A stretch of DNA of 64,000 bases from Streptomyces sp. NRRL F-5122. Lineage in GTDB: Bacteria; Actinomycetota; Actinomycetes; Streptomycetales; Streptomycetaceae. The stretch covers positions 124,001 through 188,000 of the forward strand of contig NZ_LMWH01000254.1 in NCBI RefSeq assembly GCF_001507435.1, in the 5' to 3' direction. Numbering within the stretch: the stretch's first letter is position 1; each line of letters starts with the position of its first letter. The notes beneath the pieces were generated by a model. It had not been told where the DNA came from, searched no databases, and saw only the letters and a program-made list of their open reading frames with translations. Positions 34,450 through 42,303 of this stretch are shown here, in pieces. The position numbers and the translations under genes were made by a program.

Positions 34450-35889
34450 GTGACCGAATCACTGTCTTCGACACTGACCTCCCGTACCGTCCGCTCGCCG
34501 GTGACGGCACCGGGGCTGAGCGGACTCGGACTGTTCACGGTGCTGCTGGCGGCGGCACTGCCCCTCATCGACTTCTTCATCGTCAACGTAGCCCTCCCGA
34601 CGATGGGCAGGGACCTGCACGCGAGCGAGACCGTCCTCGAACTCGTCGTCGCCGGGTACGGGCTCTCGTACGCCGTGCTGCTCGTTCTCGGCGGACGGCT
34701 GGGCGACCTCTTCGGGCGCCGCGAGTTCTTCCTGGGCGGCATGGCGGCCTTCGGCGTGACCTCGCTGGCGTGCGGACTGGCACCCGACGCGTGGACGCTG
34801 GTCGCGGCGCGTGTCGCACAGGGCGCGGCGGCCGCGGCGATGCTCCCCCAGGTGCTCGCCACGATCCAGGCGGCGACCAGCGGCCCGCGCCGCGCCAAGG
34901 CGATGGGCCTGTACGGAGCGACGGCCGGACTCTCCATGGTGGCCGGGCAGATCCTCGGCGGTGTGCTCGTGGCCGCGGACATCGCGGGCACCGGCTGGCG
35001 CTCGGTCTTCCTCGTCAACGTCCCGGTCGTCGCCGTCGGCCTGTTCCTGGCCGCACGGACCGTCCCTGAGACCCGATCCCAGCACCCCGAGCCGGTCGAC
35101 GGTCCCGGCACCGTGCTACTCGCCGTGGCGCTGGTCACCCTCCTCGCTCCGCTCACCGAGGGCCGCGCGGCCGGCTGGCCGCTGTGGACCTGGCTCGCGC
35201 TCGCCGCCTTCCCCTTCGCGGCCTGGGCGTTCTACGCGGTGGAGCGCCGCGCGGACCGGCACGGCCGTACGCCGCTGGTGCCGCCCAGCCTGTTCGCGCT
35301 GATGTCGCTGCGTCGCGGACTGGTGATGATCGTGCCGTTCTCGATCGGGTTCAGCGGATTCATGTTCGTGATCGCGGTGGCGCTCCAGCAGGGCGCGGGG
35401 CTCGGTCCGGTCTCGGCGGGTCTGGCACTGACGCCGATGGCGGTGGCGTTCTTCGTGGTGTCGCTGTGCGGACCACGGCTGGTGGCCCGCTTCGGCACCC
35501 GGGTGGTCAGCGCCGGCGGTGCGGTCCAGGCGGTCGGCGTGACCCTGATGGTGCTCGCGGCCTGGCGCGCCTGGCCGCATCTGGGCGTGCTGGAACTGCT
35601 GCCGGGCGCGGCGGTGGCCGGTGCGGGGCAGGCGCTCCAGCTCCCGGTCGTGCTGCGGCTCATCCTGTCGGAGGTGCCGCCGGCCCGCGCGGGCGTCGGC
35701 GGCGGCGTCATGATCACCACCCAGCAGTCGGCGCTGGCGCTGGGCGTCGCGACGCTCGGCTCCCTGTTCCTGGCCCTGGTGCCGGGCCTGGGGATGCGGG
35801 ACGCGCTGGTGATCACGCTCCTGGTCCAGCTGGCCGGGATCGCCCTCACGATCGCCCTGAGTCTGCGCCTGCCGCGGACGATCGGCTGA
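34450..35889 (+). CDS. MFS efflux transporter (14-TM type)
   Basis: 479 residues, about 14 helices. Signatures are LIDFFIVNVALPTMGRDLHA in helix 1, the motif A region GGRLGDLFGRREFF, and GATAGLSMVAGQILGGVLV as motif C of drug/proton antiporters. The GTG start has GGAGG eight bases before it; a longer frame would run through the shared promoter. Divergent from, and probably controlled by, the XRE/MmyB regulator. The exported substrate is unknown. Confidence 0.9.
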   Translation: MTESLSSTLTSRTVRSPVTAPGLSGLGLFTVLLAAALPLIDFFIVNVALPTMGRDLHASETVLELVVAGYGLSYAVLLVLGGRLGDLFGRREFFLGGMAAFGVTSLACGLAPDAWTLVAARVAQGAAAAAMLPQVLATIQAATSGPRRAKAMGLYGATAGLSMVAGQILGGVLVAADIAGTGWRSVFLVNVPVVAVGLFLAARTVPETRSQHPEPVDGPGTVLLAVALVTLLAPLTEGRAAGWPLWTWLALAAFPFAAWAFYAVERRADRHGRTPLVPPSLFALMSLRRGLVMIVPFSIGFSGFMFVIAVALQQGAGLGPVSAGLALTPMAVAFFVVSLCGPRLVARFGTRVVSAGGAVQAVGVTLMVLAAWRAWPHLGVLELLPGAAVAGAGQALQLPVVLRLILSEVPPARAGVGGGVMITTQQSALALGVATLGSLFLALVPGLGMRDALVITLLVQLAGIALTIALSLRLPRTIG

Positions 35890-35986
35890 CGCGGCGCGTC
35901 AAGTCGTCGTTCAAGAACCCCTATTGATCTTCCAGTTGCTGCACACTCCTTGCTGCGCAAGCGGACAGGTACTTCCTGGAGGCGTC

Positions 35987-36193
35987 ATGCTGCAGATCAA
36001 CTCGAGCAAGGTCAGCCGCTGGGACCAGCACGGGCGGGAACACGTCGTGCGGGTACAGCGGACCGGGGCGCAGCGCACGATCAGGTGCGACACGTGCGGC
36101 TGGCGCAAGAGCGCGCAGTTCCTGCCGTGGCTGAAGGCGGAGGAACACCTCGCGGAGGCGCACGAGGCGACGGTGGATCCCGCGGACGACTAG
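35987..36193 (+). CDS. Small C2H2-like zinc-binding protein
   Basis: A 68-residue protein, conserved-looking and cytoplasmic. C34-x2-C37 (RCDTCGWRK) and H54-x4-H59 (EHLAEAHEA) form a probable single zinc finger, preceded by a basic, beta-rich segment (EHVVRVQRTGAQRTIRC). GGAGG stands five bases before the ATG (MLQINSSKVSRW), which fixes the start against a longer frame. It may bind nucleic acid; there is no known function to assign. It stands alone after the MFS gene with its own AT-richer upstream stretch. Confidence 0.75.
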   Translation: MLQINSSKVSRWDQHGREHVVRVQRTGAQRTIRCDTCGWRKSAQFLPWLKAEEHLAEAHEATVDPADD

Positions 36194-36269
36194 CCGGTCC
36201 GGTCGTTCGCGGGAGACGGTTTCCGGCTCCGGGCCCCCGGTGCGTGCCGGCGGCGATAGAACTGGTCGC

Positions 36270-36725
36270 ATGGCAGCTCTGGACTGGAAACTGGTCGTCG
36301 ACACGCGCAACGCCACCGCCCTCGCGGACTTCTGGGCGATGGCGCTGGGCTACGAGGTGGAGGACAACAGTGCTCTGATCTCCCGTCTGCTGGCCGCCGG
36401 CCGGCTGCCGGAGGAGGCGGTCGCCGAGCACAACGGCGTCCGCGTCTTCCGGGGCTTCGCGGCGATCCGGCACCCCCTGGACCCGTACGACGAGGATACG
36501 GGCATCGGCCGGGGCCGGCGTGTCCTGTTCCAGGACGTCCCCGAGTCCAAGACCGCGAAGAACCGTCTGCACATCGACGTGCGCTCCGGCCCGGACGGCC
36601 GGGAGGCGACGGCCGCGCGTCTGGAGTCCCTGGGCGCGACCCGGGTCGAGGAGGTCGACAAGGGCCCGGCCGGCCGCTGGACGGTCATGCGGGACCCCGA
36701 GGGCAACGAGTTCTGCGTGGCCTAG
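36270..36725 (+). CDS. VOC (glyoxalase/bleomycin-resistance) superfamily protein
   Basis: A 151-residue protein with the paired beta-alpha-beta-beta-beta fold of glyoxalase-like proteins: LDWKLVVDTRNATALADFWAMALGYEV at the start, RLHIDVRSGPDGREATAARLESLGA in the middle, MRDPEGNEFCVA at the end. These are typical of small actinobacterial VOC proteins, with His and Glu as potential metal ligands. Substrate unknown. Its stop overlaps the convergent tetR by four bases. Confidence 0.85.
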   Translation: MAALDWKLVVDTRNATALADFWAMALGYEVEDNSALISRLLAAGRLPEEAVAEHNGVRVFRGFAAIRHPLDPYDEDTGIGRGRRVLFQDVPESKTAKNRLHIDVRSGPDGREATAARLESLGATRVEEVDKGPAGRWTVMRDPEGNEFCVA

Positions 36726-37327
36726 CCGGCGGGGTGGTCGGCCGCCCGCAGCCCCCTCAGCAGGAGGTCGACCACCGCGTCGAACTCGGACCGCACATGG
36801 GGCCGCAGCCACCGGCTCGCATACGCGGGATCGTGGAAACGGCCCGTCGCCTGGAAGACGGCACGGGCCGCGAGCGCGGGGTCGGTCGCCGTGAACGCGC
36901 CCTGAGCCACGCCGTTGCGGACGATCTCGGTGAGCTGGGCGGTGAGTTCCGCGATGTGCTGATCGACCACGCCGCTGTTCTCGTCGGCGAGCACGCTGAA
37001 CGTGGCGAACAGCTCGGGGTCGTCACCGGCCTTGCGGCGCTTGGCGTCGAATAGGGCCTCCAGCCACTCCCGCAGCAGCGTCTCCGGCGCGCGGTCCTGG
37101 CCGACGATCGCGGAGAGCCTGAGCGCCGTACGGTCCAGCCACCTCTTGGTGACCGCCTCCCGCAGCGCCGCCTTGGTACGGAAGTGGCGGTACACGCTGC
37201 CATGGCTGACACCGAGCGCACGGGCCACGTCCACCACGGTGGCCTTGGCGGGGCCGTGGCGGCGCAGCACCTCCTCGGTCGCTTCGAGGATGCGCTCGGC
37301 GGTCAGGGTCTCGGTGGTCGGTGCCAT
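36722..37327 (-). CDS. TetR-family regulator of the adjacent aldo/keto reductase
   Basis: 201 residues. The helix-turn-helix is KATVVDVARALGVSHGSVYRHFRTKAALREAV. The C-terminal domain (LREWLEALFDAKRRKAGDD ... ADENSGVVDQHIAELTAQ) resembles the TetR_C_7 type. It lies 26 bases after the aldo/keto reductase on the same strand, so the two form an operon. A perfect 18-bp inverted repeat in front of that operon is its probable binding site, giving autoregulation. Confidence 0.92.
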   Translation of the reverse strand: MAPTTETLTAERILEATEEVLRRHGPAKATVVDVARALGVSHGSVYRHFRTKAALREAVTKRWLDRTALRLSAIVGQDRAPETLLREWLEALFDAKRRKAGDDPELFATFSVLADENSGVVDQHIAELTAQLTEIVRNGVAQGAFTATDPALAARAVFQATGRFHDPAYASRWLRPHVRSEFDAVVDLLLRGLRAADHPAG

Positions 37328-37353
37328 GTTCCAGACCGTACCCGGGGCCGGTG

Positions 37354-38358
37354 TCAGCGCTCGCTGTCGAGGTGGGTCATCTGGGCCGCGGGATAGCGGT
37401 CACCGGCCGCAGCGTCCGCGGGCACGGCCGCCTCGATCGCCGCCAGATCGGCCTCCTCCAGGGTCACGGCGGTCGCGCCGAGCGCCTCCGACAGCCGCTC
37501 ACGGGTGCGGGCGCCGATCAGCGGCACGATGTCCTCGCCGCGCGAGAGGACCCAGGCGATCGCGAGCTGTGCGACGCTCACACCCTTCTGGCCGGCGATC
37601 TTCCGCAGGGCCTCCACCAGACCGAGGTTGTGGTCGAGGTTCTCGCCCTGGAACCGGGGCGAGAAGGAGCGGAAGTCGTTGGAGGCGAGCTGCCGGTCCC
37701 GGGTGTAGTGGCCGGAGATCAGGCCCCGGGACAGCACGCCGTAGGCCGTGACGCCGATCCCCAGTTCGCGCGTGGTGGGCAGGATGCGCTCCTCGATGCC
37801 GCGCGAGATGAGCGAGTACTCGATCTGCAGATCGGAGATCGGGGCGGTGGCCGCGGCCCGGCGGACGGTCTCGGCGCCGACCTCGCTGAGCCCGATGTGG
37901 CGGACGTACCCCTTCTCCACCAGCTCGGCGATCGCACCGACCGTCTCCTCGATCGGCACGGCGGGGTCGAGGCGCGCGATCCGGTAGATGTCGATGTGGT
38001 CGACGCCGAGGCGCTGGAGCGAGTACGAGGCGAAGTTCTTCACGGCGACGGGACGTCCGTCGTAGCCGAGCCAGCTGCCGCCGGGGTCCCGCAGGGCACC
38101 GAACTTCACGCTGACCAGCGCCTGTTCGCGGCGGGCCGCGGGGGCGGTGCGCAGAGCCTCGCCGACCAGCATCTCGTTGTGGCCCATGGCGTAGAAGTCA
38201 CCGGTGTCGAGAAGGGTCACGCCCGCTTCGAGGGCGGCATGGACGGTGGCGACGGACTCGGCCCGGTCGGCCTCGCCGTACATCGCGGACATGCCCATGG
38301 CGCCGAGGCCGAGAGCGGAGACCCGGGGACCGGTGGTGCCGAGGGTGCGGGTGTGCAT
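37354..38358 (-). CDS. Aldo/keto reductase
   Basis: A 334-residue NADPH-dependent (alpha/beta)8-barrel oxidoreductase. The barrel start is TRTLGTTGPRVSALGLGAMGMS. The catalytic-region block TLLDTGDFYAMGHNEMLVGEAL holds the Asp and Tyr. The catalytic Lys lies in ALVSVKFGAL. Where the catalytic His would be expected, the frame reads LGVDHIDIYRIARLDPAVPIEE, with Ala in place of the usual His of the RxDP motif. NADPH-binding VPLIGARTRERLSEAL is near the C-terminus. AAGGAG precedes the ATG. It is co-transcribed with a TetR gene. Confidence 0.9.
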   Translation of the reverse strand: MHTRTLGTTGPRVSALGLGAMGMSAMYGEADRAESVATVHAALEAGVTLLDTGDFYAMGHNEMLVGEALRTAPAARREQALVSVKFGALRDPGGSWLGYDGRPVAVKNFASYSLQRLGVDHIDIYRIARLDPAVPIEETVGAIAELVEKGYVRHIGLSEVGAETVRRAAATAPISDLQIEYSLISRGIEERILPTTRELGIGVTAYGVLSRGLISGHYTRDRQLASNDFRSFSPRFQGENLDHNLGLVEALRKIAGQKGVSVAQLAIAWVLSRGEDIVPLIGARTRERLSEALGATAVTLEEADLAAIEAAVPADAAAGDRYPAAQMTHLDSER

Positions 38359-38403
38359 GAGGAACTCCTTGGTATCCGTTTCAGGACGTCTGGCTCCAGC
38401 CTC

Positions 38404-38445
38404 GCATGACAGATGACAGATTTCAATATCTGTCATCTGTCATGC
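38404..38445. promoter_or_regulatory. Perfect 18-bp inverted repeat before the AKR-tetR operon
   Basis: GCATGACAGATGACAGAT, 6-base loop TTCAAT, and the exact complement. Each arm holds two copies of ATGACAG, so the site is four repeated elements in dyad symmetry. It lies 46 bases before the aldo/keto reductase start. Best explained as a double operator for the co-transcribed TetR protein. Confidence 0.75.
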
Positions 38446-38479
38446 CGTCATTCGCCATACGTGCACCTGTCGGCCGATC

Positions 38480-38512
38480 TGGTCCAGACCTATTGACGAG
38501 AGGTCTGGACCA
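38480..38512 (+). promoter_or_regulatory. Chitinase promoter: DasR-like 12-bp inverted repeat
   Basis: TGGTCCAGACCT, 9 bases containing TTGAC, AGGTCTGGACCA. Each half resembles DasR sites (ACTGGTCTAGACCACT) and the 12-base repeats known from Streptomyces chitinase promoters. The TTGAC in the spacer is a likely -35, so a bound protein would block RNA polymerase. Confidence 0.75.
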
Positions 38513-38566
38513 CGCGCACTGTCATGCCTACGACACCTCACCGCACCCCCCACCGGGAGGCCTCGC

Positions 38567-39619
38567 ATGATCCGCCACAGGCTGCGCCTGCTCGCCGCCG
38601 CGCTCACCGCGGCCGTTCTCGTGCCACTGTCGATCGCCACCGCCCCCGCCGCATCCGCGGCCGACACCTGCGCCGTGAAGTCGCGCCCGTCCGGCAAGGT
38701 CCTCCAGGGCTACTGGGAGAACTGGGACGGCGCGGCCAATGGCGTCCACCCGCCCTTCGGCTGGACCCCGATCACCGACTCGCGCATCGGCACCCACGGC
38801 TACAACGTGATCAACGCGGCGTTCCCGGTCATCCGCTCCGACGGCACCGCGCTGTGGGAGGACGGCATGGACGCGGGGGTGAAGGTGGCCACGCCGGCGG
38901 AGATGTGCGCGGCGAAGGCGGCGGGCCGGACGATCCTGCTGTCGATCGGCGGCGCGGCGGCGGGCATCGACCTCAGCTCCACGGCGGTCGCCGACCGGTT
39001 CGTCGCGACGATCGTGCCGATCCTGAAGAAGTACAACTTCGACGGTATCGACATCGACATCGAGACGGGCCTGGTCGGCAGCGGGGACATCGGCCGGCTC
39101 TCCACGTCCCAGGCCAACCTGATCCGCATCATCGACGGAGTGCTGGCGCAGATGCCGTCGAACTTCGGTCTGACGATGGCCCCGGAGACGGCCTACGTCA
39201 CCGGCGGCAGCATCACCTACGGCTCGATCTGGGGTGCCTATCTGCCGATCGTCAAGAAGTACGCGGACAACGGCCGGCTGTGGTGGCTGAACATGCAGTA
39301 CTACAACGGCAGCATGTACGGCTGCTCGGGCGACTCTTACGCGGCGGGCACCGTGGCGGGCTTCACCGCGCAGACGGACTGCCTGAACAAGGGACTGGTC
39401 GTACAGGGCACCACGGTGAAGGTCCCGTACGACAAGCAGGTACCGGGCCTGCCCGCCCAGTCGGGTGCGGGCGGCGGCTACATGTCACCGGCGCTGGTCT
39501 CCCAGGCCTGGCGCCACTACGGCACCTCACTCAAAGGCCTGATGACCTGGTCGATCAACTGGGACGGCTCGAAGAACTGGACCTTCGGCGACAACGTGAA
39601 GTCCCTGCAGGGCCGCTGA
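38567..39619 (+). CDS. Secreted GH18 chitinase
   Basis: A 350-residue extracellular chitinase. The signal peptide is residues 1-32 (ending ASA-AD). A GH18 barrel follows; the catalytic signature D159-x2-D162-x-D164-x-E166 is in YNFDGIDIDIETG. Other blocks are GYWENWDG, LLSIGGAAAG, MAPETAYV and LWWLNMQYYNGS, with LMTWSINWDGSKNW at the end. There is no carbohydrate-binding module, so it is the compact single-domain type. Probably induced by chitin breakdown products through DasR. Confidence 0.95.
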   Translation: MIRHRLRLLAAALTAAVLVPLSIATAPAASAADTCAVKSRPSGKVLQGYWENWDGAANGVHPPFGWTPITDSRIGTHGYNVINAAFPVIRSDGTALWEDGMDAGVKVATPAEMCAAKAAGRTILLSIGGAAAGIDLSSTAVADRFVATIVPILKKYNFDGIDIDIETGLVGSGDIGRLSTSQANLIRIIDGVLAQMPSNFGLTMAPETAYVTGGSITYGSIWGAYLPIVKKYADNGRLWWLNMQYYNGSMYGCSGDSYAAGTVAGFTAQTDCLNKGLVVQGTTVKVPYDKQVPGLPAQSGAGGGYMSPALVSQAWRHYGTSLKGLMTWSINWDGSKNWTFGDNVKSLQGR

Positions 39620-39683
39620 CGGCCGGCCCGCCTGCGGACGCAGCGCGGGCCCGGAGCGGGCCCCTTACCGGGACCCTGCCGAA

Positions 39684-39723
39684 AACGCCGGGTGGGCCGG
39701 ATCGCTCCGGCCCGCCCGGCGTT
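39684..39723. terminator. Hairpin between chitinase and glyS
   Basis: An 18-bp stem with one G-T pair and a 4-base TCGC loop, AACGCCGGGTGGGCCGGA pairing with the right arm, between the two convergent genes. A likely bidirectional terminator. Confidence 0.85.
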
Positions 39724-39749
39724 CGGGTGTTCGGGAGTTCAGGCGGCGA

Positions 39750-41132
39750 CTAGCAGCCGACGAGGCGGCTCGCGAGGTAGCCCTCGATCTGGTCGAGGGA
39801 CACGCGCTCCTGCTTCATCGAGTCACGCTCGCGCACGGTCACCGCGTTGTCCTCGAGCGTGTCGAAGTCGACCGTCACGCAGTACGGCGTGCCGATCTCG
39901 TCCTGACGGCGGTACCGGCGGCCGATGGCGCCCGCGTCGTCGAACTCGATGTTCCAGTGCCCGCGCAGCGCCTGCGCCAGGCCCTTGGCCTTCGGGGACA
40001 GCTCCGCGTTGCGGGACAGCGGGAGCACCGCGACCTTCACCGGGGCCAGGCGGTGGTCCAGGCGCAGCACCGTGCGCTTCTCCATCTTGCCCTTGGCGTT
40101 CGGCGCCTCGTCCTCGACGTAGGCGTCCAGCAGGAACGCCAGCATCGCACGGCCGACACCGGCCGCGGGCTCGATGACGAACGGCGTCCAGCGCTCGCCG
40201 GCCTCCTGGTCGAAGTAGGAGAGGTCCTGACCGGAGGCCTTGGAGTGGGCGCCCAGGTCGTAGTCGGTGCGGTTGGCGACACCCTCGAGCTCGCCCCACT
40301 CGGAGCCGCCGAACTGGAAGCGGTACTCGATGTCGGCCGTGCGCTTGGAGTAGTGGGAGAGCTTCTCCTGCGGGTGCTCGTACCAGCGCATGTTCTCCTC
40401 ACGCAGGCCGAGACCCGTGTACCAGTTCCAGCGCTCCTGCATCCAGTACTCCTGCCACTTCTCGTCCTCGCCAGGCTTGACGAAGAACTCCATCTCCATC
40501 TGCTCGAACTCGCGGGTGCGGAAGATGAAGTTGCCCGGCGTGATCTCGTTGCGGAAGGACTTGCCCATCTGCGCGATGCCGAACGGCGGCTTGCGGCGCG
40601 AGGTCTGCTGGACCTGGGCGAAGTTGGTGAAGATGCCCTGGGCGGTCTCGGGGCGCAGGTACGCGATCGAGCCGCTGTCCTGCGTCGGACCCAGGTGGGT
40701 GGAGAGCAGACCCGAGAACTGCTTGGGCTCGGTGAACATGCCCTTGTTGCCGCAGTTCGGGCAGTTGATGTCCGCGAGGCCGTTCTCCGGCAGGCGGCCG
40801 TGCTTGGCCTCGTACGCCTCTTCCAGGTGGTCGGCGCGGAAACGCTTGTGACAGGAGGTGCACTCGGTGAGCGGGTCGGTGAAGGTGGCGACGTGTCCGG
40901 AGGCCACCCAGACCTCGGTCGCCAGGATCACCGACGAGTCGATACCGACGACGTCCTCGCGCGACGTCACCATGTAGCGCCACCACTGGCGCTTGATGTT
41001 CTCCTTGAGCTCGACACCCAGCGGTCCGTAGTCCCAGGCGGCGCGCTGGCCGCCGTAGATCTCGCTGCAGGGGAATACGAAGCCACGGCGCTTGCTCAGG
41101 CTGACGATGGTGTCGATCTTGTCGGCGGCCAC
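39750..41132 (-). CDS. glyS: Glycyl-tRNA synthetase (alpha2 type)
   Basis: Charges tRNA-Gly with glycine. The 460-residue class II enzyme is of the homodimeric, single-chain type. Motif 1 region is [16 protein letters not shown]; motif 2 is [28 protein letters not shown]; motif 3 is [19 protein letters not shown] zinc-binding insertion is visible (CTSCHKRF and CPNCGNKG). The C-terminal anticodon-binding domain has [23 protein letters not shown]. The start is GTG. It has an unusual leader with three copies of TGCTTCAG (see repeat). No T-box is visible. Confidence 0.97.
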   Translation of the reverse strand: MAADKIDTIVSLSKRRGFVFPCSEIYGGQRAAWDYGPLGVELKENIKRQWWRYMVTSREDVVGIDSSVILATEVWVASGHVATFTDPLTECTSCHKRFRADHLEEAYEAKHGRLPENGLADINCPNCGNKGMFTEPKQFSGLLSTHLGPTQDSGSIAYLRPETAQGIFTNFAQVQQTSRRKPPFGIAQMGKSFRNEITPGNFIFRTREFEQMEMEFFVKPGEDEKWQEYWMQERWNWYTGLGLREENMRWYEHPQEKLSHYSKRTADIEYRFQFGGSEWGELEGVANRTDYDLGAHSKASGQDLSYFDQEAGERWTPFVIEPAAGVGRAMLAFLLDAYVEDEAPNAKGKMEKRTVLRLDHRLAPVKVAVLPLSRNAELSPKAKGLAQALRGHWNIEFDDAGAIGRRYRRQDEIGTPYCVTVDFDTLEDNAVTVRERDSMKQERVSLDQIEGYLASRLVGC

Positions 41133-41170
41133 GGTGCTCTCTTCATTACGACGACGGGCGACGAAGCGAC

Positions 41171-41206
41171 TGCTTCAGAGCATTGCTTCAGAGCGAATGC
41201 TTCAGG
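41171..41206. repeat. Three direct repeats of TGCTTCAGAGC in the glyS leader
   Basis: TGCTTCAGAGC at 41171-41181 and 41184-41194, and TGCTTCAGG at 41198-41206, at 13-14-base spacing. The first also pairs with GAAGC at 41163-41167. It lies 39 to 74 bases upstream of the glyS start. Could be a transcription-factor site or RNA structure. Confidence 0.6.
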
Positions 41207-41293
41207 TTACCGGCGGGGGCTCCCCTCCAATCAAATCGGTACTGACCCTGAAGCCGGTCCCCGGGTCGGTCCGGTCCCGCCCGGGGAATTTAT

Positions 41294-41330
41294 TGACAAC
41301 GGTTTCCATATTTGATGAAAATGACTGTCA
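41294..41330 (+). promoter_or_regulatory. Two Zur boxes over the znuA promoter
   Basis: TGACAACGGTTTCCA (41294-41308) and TGAAAATGACTGTCA (41316-41330) both fit the 7-1-7 Zur consensus TGAAAATGATTTTCA. The first overlaps a TTGACA -35 at 41293-41298. Seventeen to eighteen bases later GAAAAT serves as -10, putting transcription start at or next to the ATG. Confidence 0.8.
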
Positions 41331-42286
41331 TGAACGTACGCCGACGCCTCATACCGGTGACCGCCCTGACCGGGGTCGCCGCACTGACCTTCGCAGCGAC
41401 CTCCGCCTGCTCCACGAGCACCACGGCCGGTGGCACGGGAAAGTTCGACGTCGTCGCCTCGTTCTACCCCATGGCCTTCCTCGCCGAGCAGATCGGCGGG
41501 AAGTACGTCCATGTGACCAGTCTGACCCAGCCCGGTCAGGAGCCGCACGACCTGGAGATCAGCGCCAGACAGACCGCGCAGCTCCAGGAGTCCGACGCGG
41601 TGCTCTACCTCAGGAACCTCCAGCCCTCCGTCGACGAGGCGGTGGCCCAGTCCGAGGTCGGGACCAAGATCGACGCCGCCTCCCTGACCACCCTCGAGAC
41701 GCACGGCAACGAGGTCGGCGGGCACGCGGCCGCCCACGACTCCCACGAAGGGGAGGAGCCGGGCGGCAAGGACCCCCACATCTGGCTCGACCCGGTGCGC
41801 TACGCCGCGGTCGCCAAGGGTGTCGGCACGGCCTTCGAGAAGGCGGACCCGAAGCACGCGGACGCCTACCGGGCGAACACGGACGCCCTGGTCAAGAAGC
41901 TCGACGAACTCGATGGGCGGTTCGCGTCCGGGCTGCGGAACACCGAGGGCAAGGTCTTCGTCACCACACACGCCGCCTTCGGCTACCTCGCCGAGCGCTA
42001 CGGCCTCACCGAGGAGGCCATCAACGGACTGGACCCCGAGTCCGAGCCCAGCGCCGCGCGCGTCCGGGACCTCGAGACGATGGCGAAGGCCGACGGCGTC
42101 ACGACGGTCTTCTACGAGACGCTCGTCAGCGACAAGACCGCCAGGACCATCGCCCAGGACGCGAACCTCAGGACCGACGTCCTCGACCCGATCGAGGGCA
42201 TCACGTCGAAGTCGCGCGGCAAGGACTACTTCGCGGTCCAGGAGGCGAACCTCAAGGCGCTGCAGACGGCCCTGGGCGCCAAGTGA
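41330..42286 (+). CDS. znuA: Zinc ABC transporter substrate-binding lipoprotein
   Basis: A 318-residue cluster A-I metal-binding protein that captures zinc outside the membrane. A lipoprotein signal ends TSAC at Cys27. The metal site includes HDLEIS (QPGQEPHDLEIS) and DPHIWLDP, with a His-rich flexible loop (HGNEVGGHAAAHDSHEGEE) typical of ZnuA. The ATG has no ribosome site. The promoter elements place the RNA start almost on it, so translation is probably leaderless. First gene of znuACB. Confidence 0.93.
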   Translation: MNVRRRLIPVTALTGVAALTFAATSACSTSTTAGGTGKFDVVASFYPMAFLAEQIGGKYVHVTSLTQPGQEPHDLEISARQTAQLQESDAVLYLRNLQPSVDEAVAQSEVGTKIDAASLTTLETHGNEVGGHAAAHDSHEGEEPGGKDPHIWLDPVRYAAVAKGVGTAFEKADPKHADAYRANTDALVKKLDELDGRFASGLRNTEGKVFVTTHAAFGYLAERYGLTEEAINGLDPESEPSAARVRDLETMAKADGVTTVFYETLVSDKTARTIAQDANLRTDVLDPIEGITSKSRGKDYFAVQEANLKALQTALGAK

Positions 42287-42303
42287 TCGTCATGGAGGAC
42301 CGT

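Noticed and set aside
41092..42303. Extension of znuC upstream through znuA
   Set aside because: Out-of-frame reading of znuA; GGAGGA and homology fix the znuC start at 42304.
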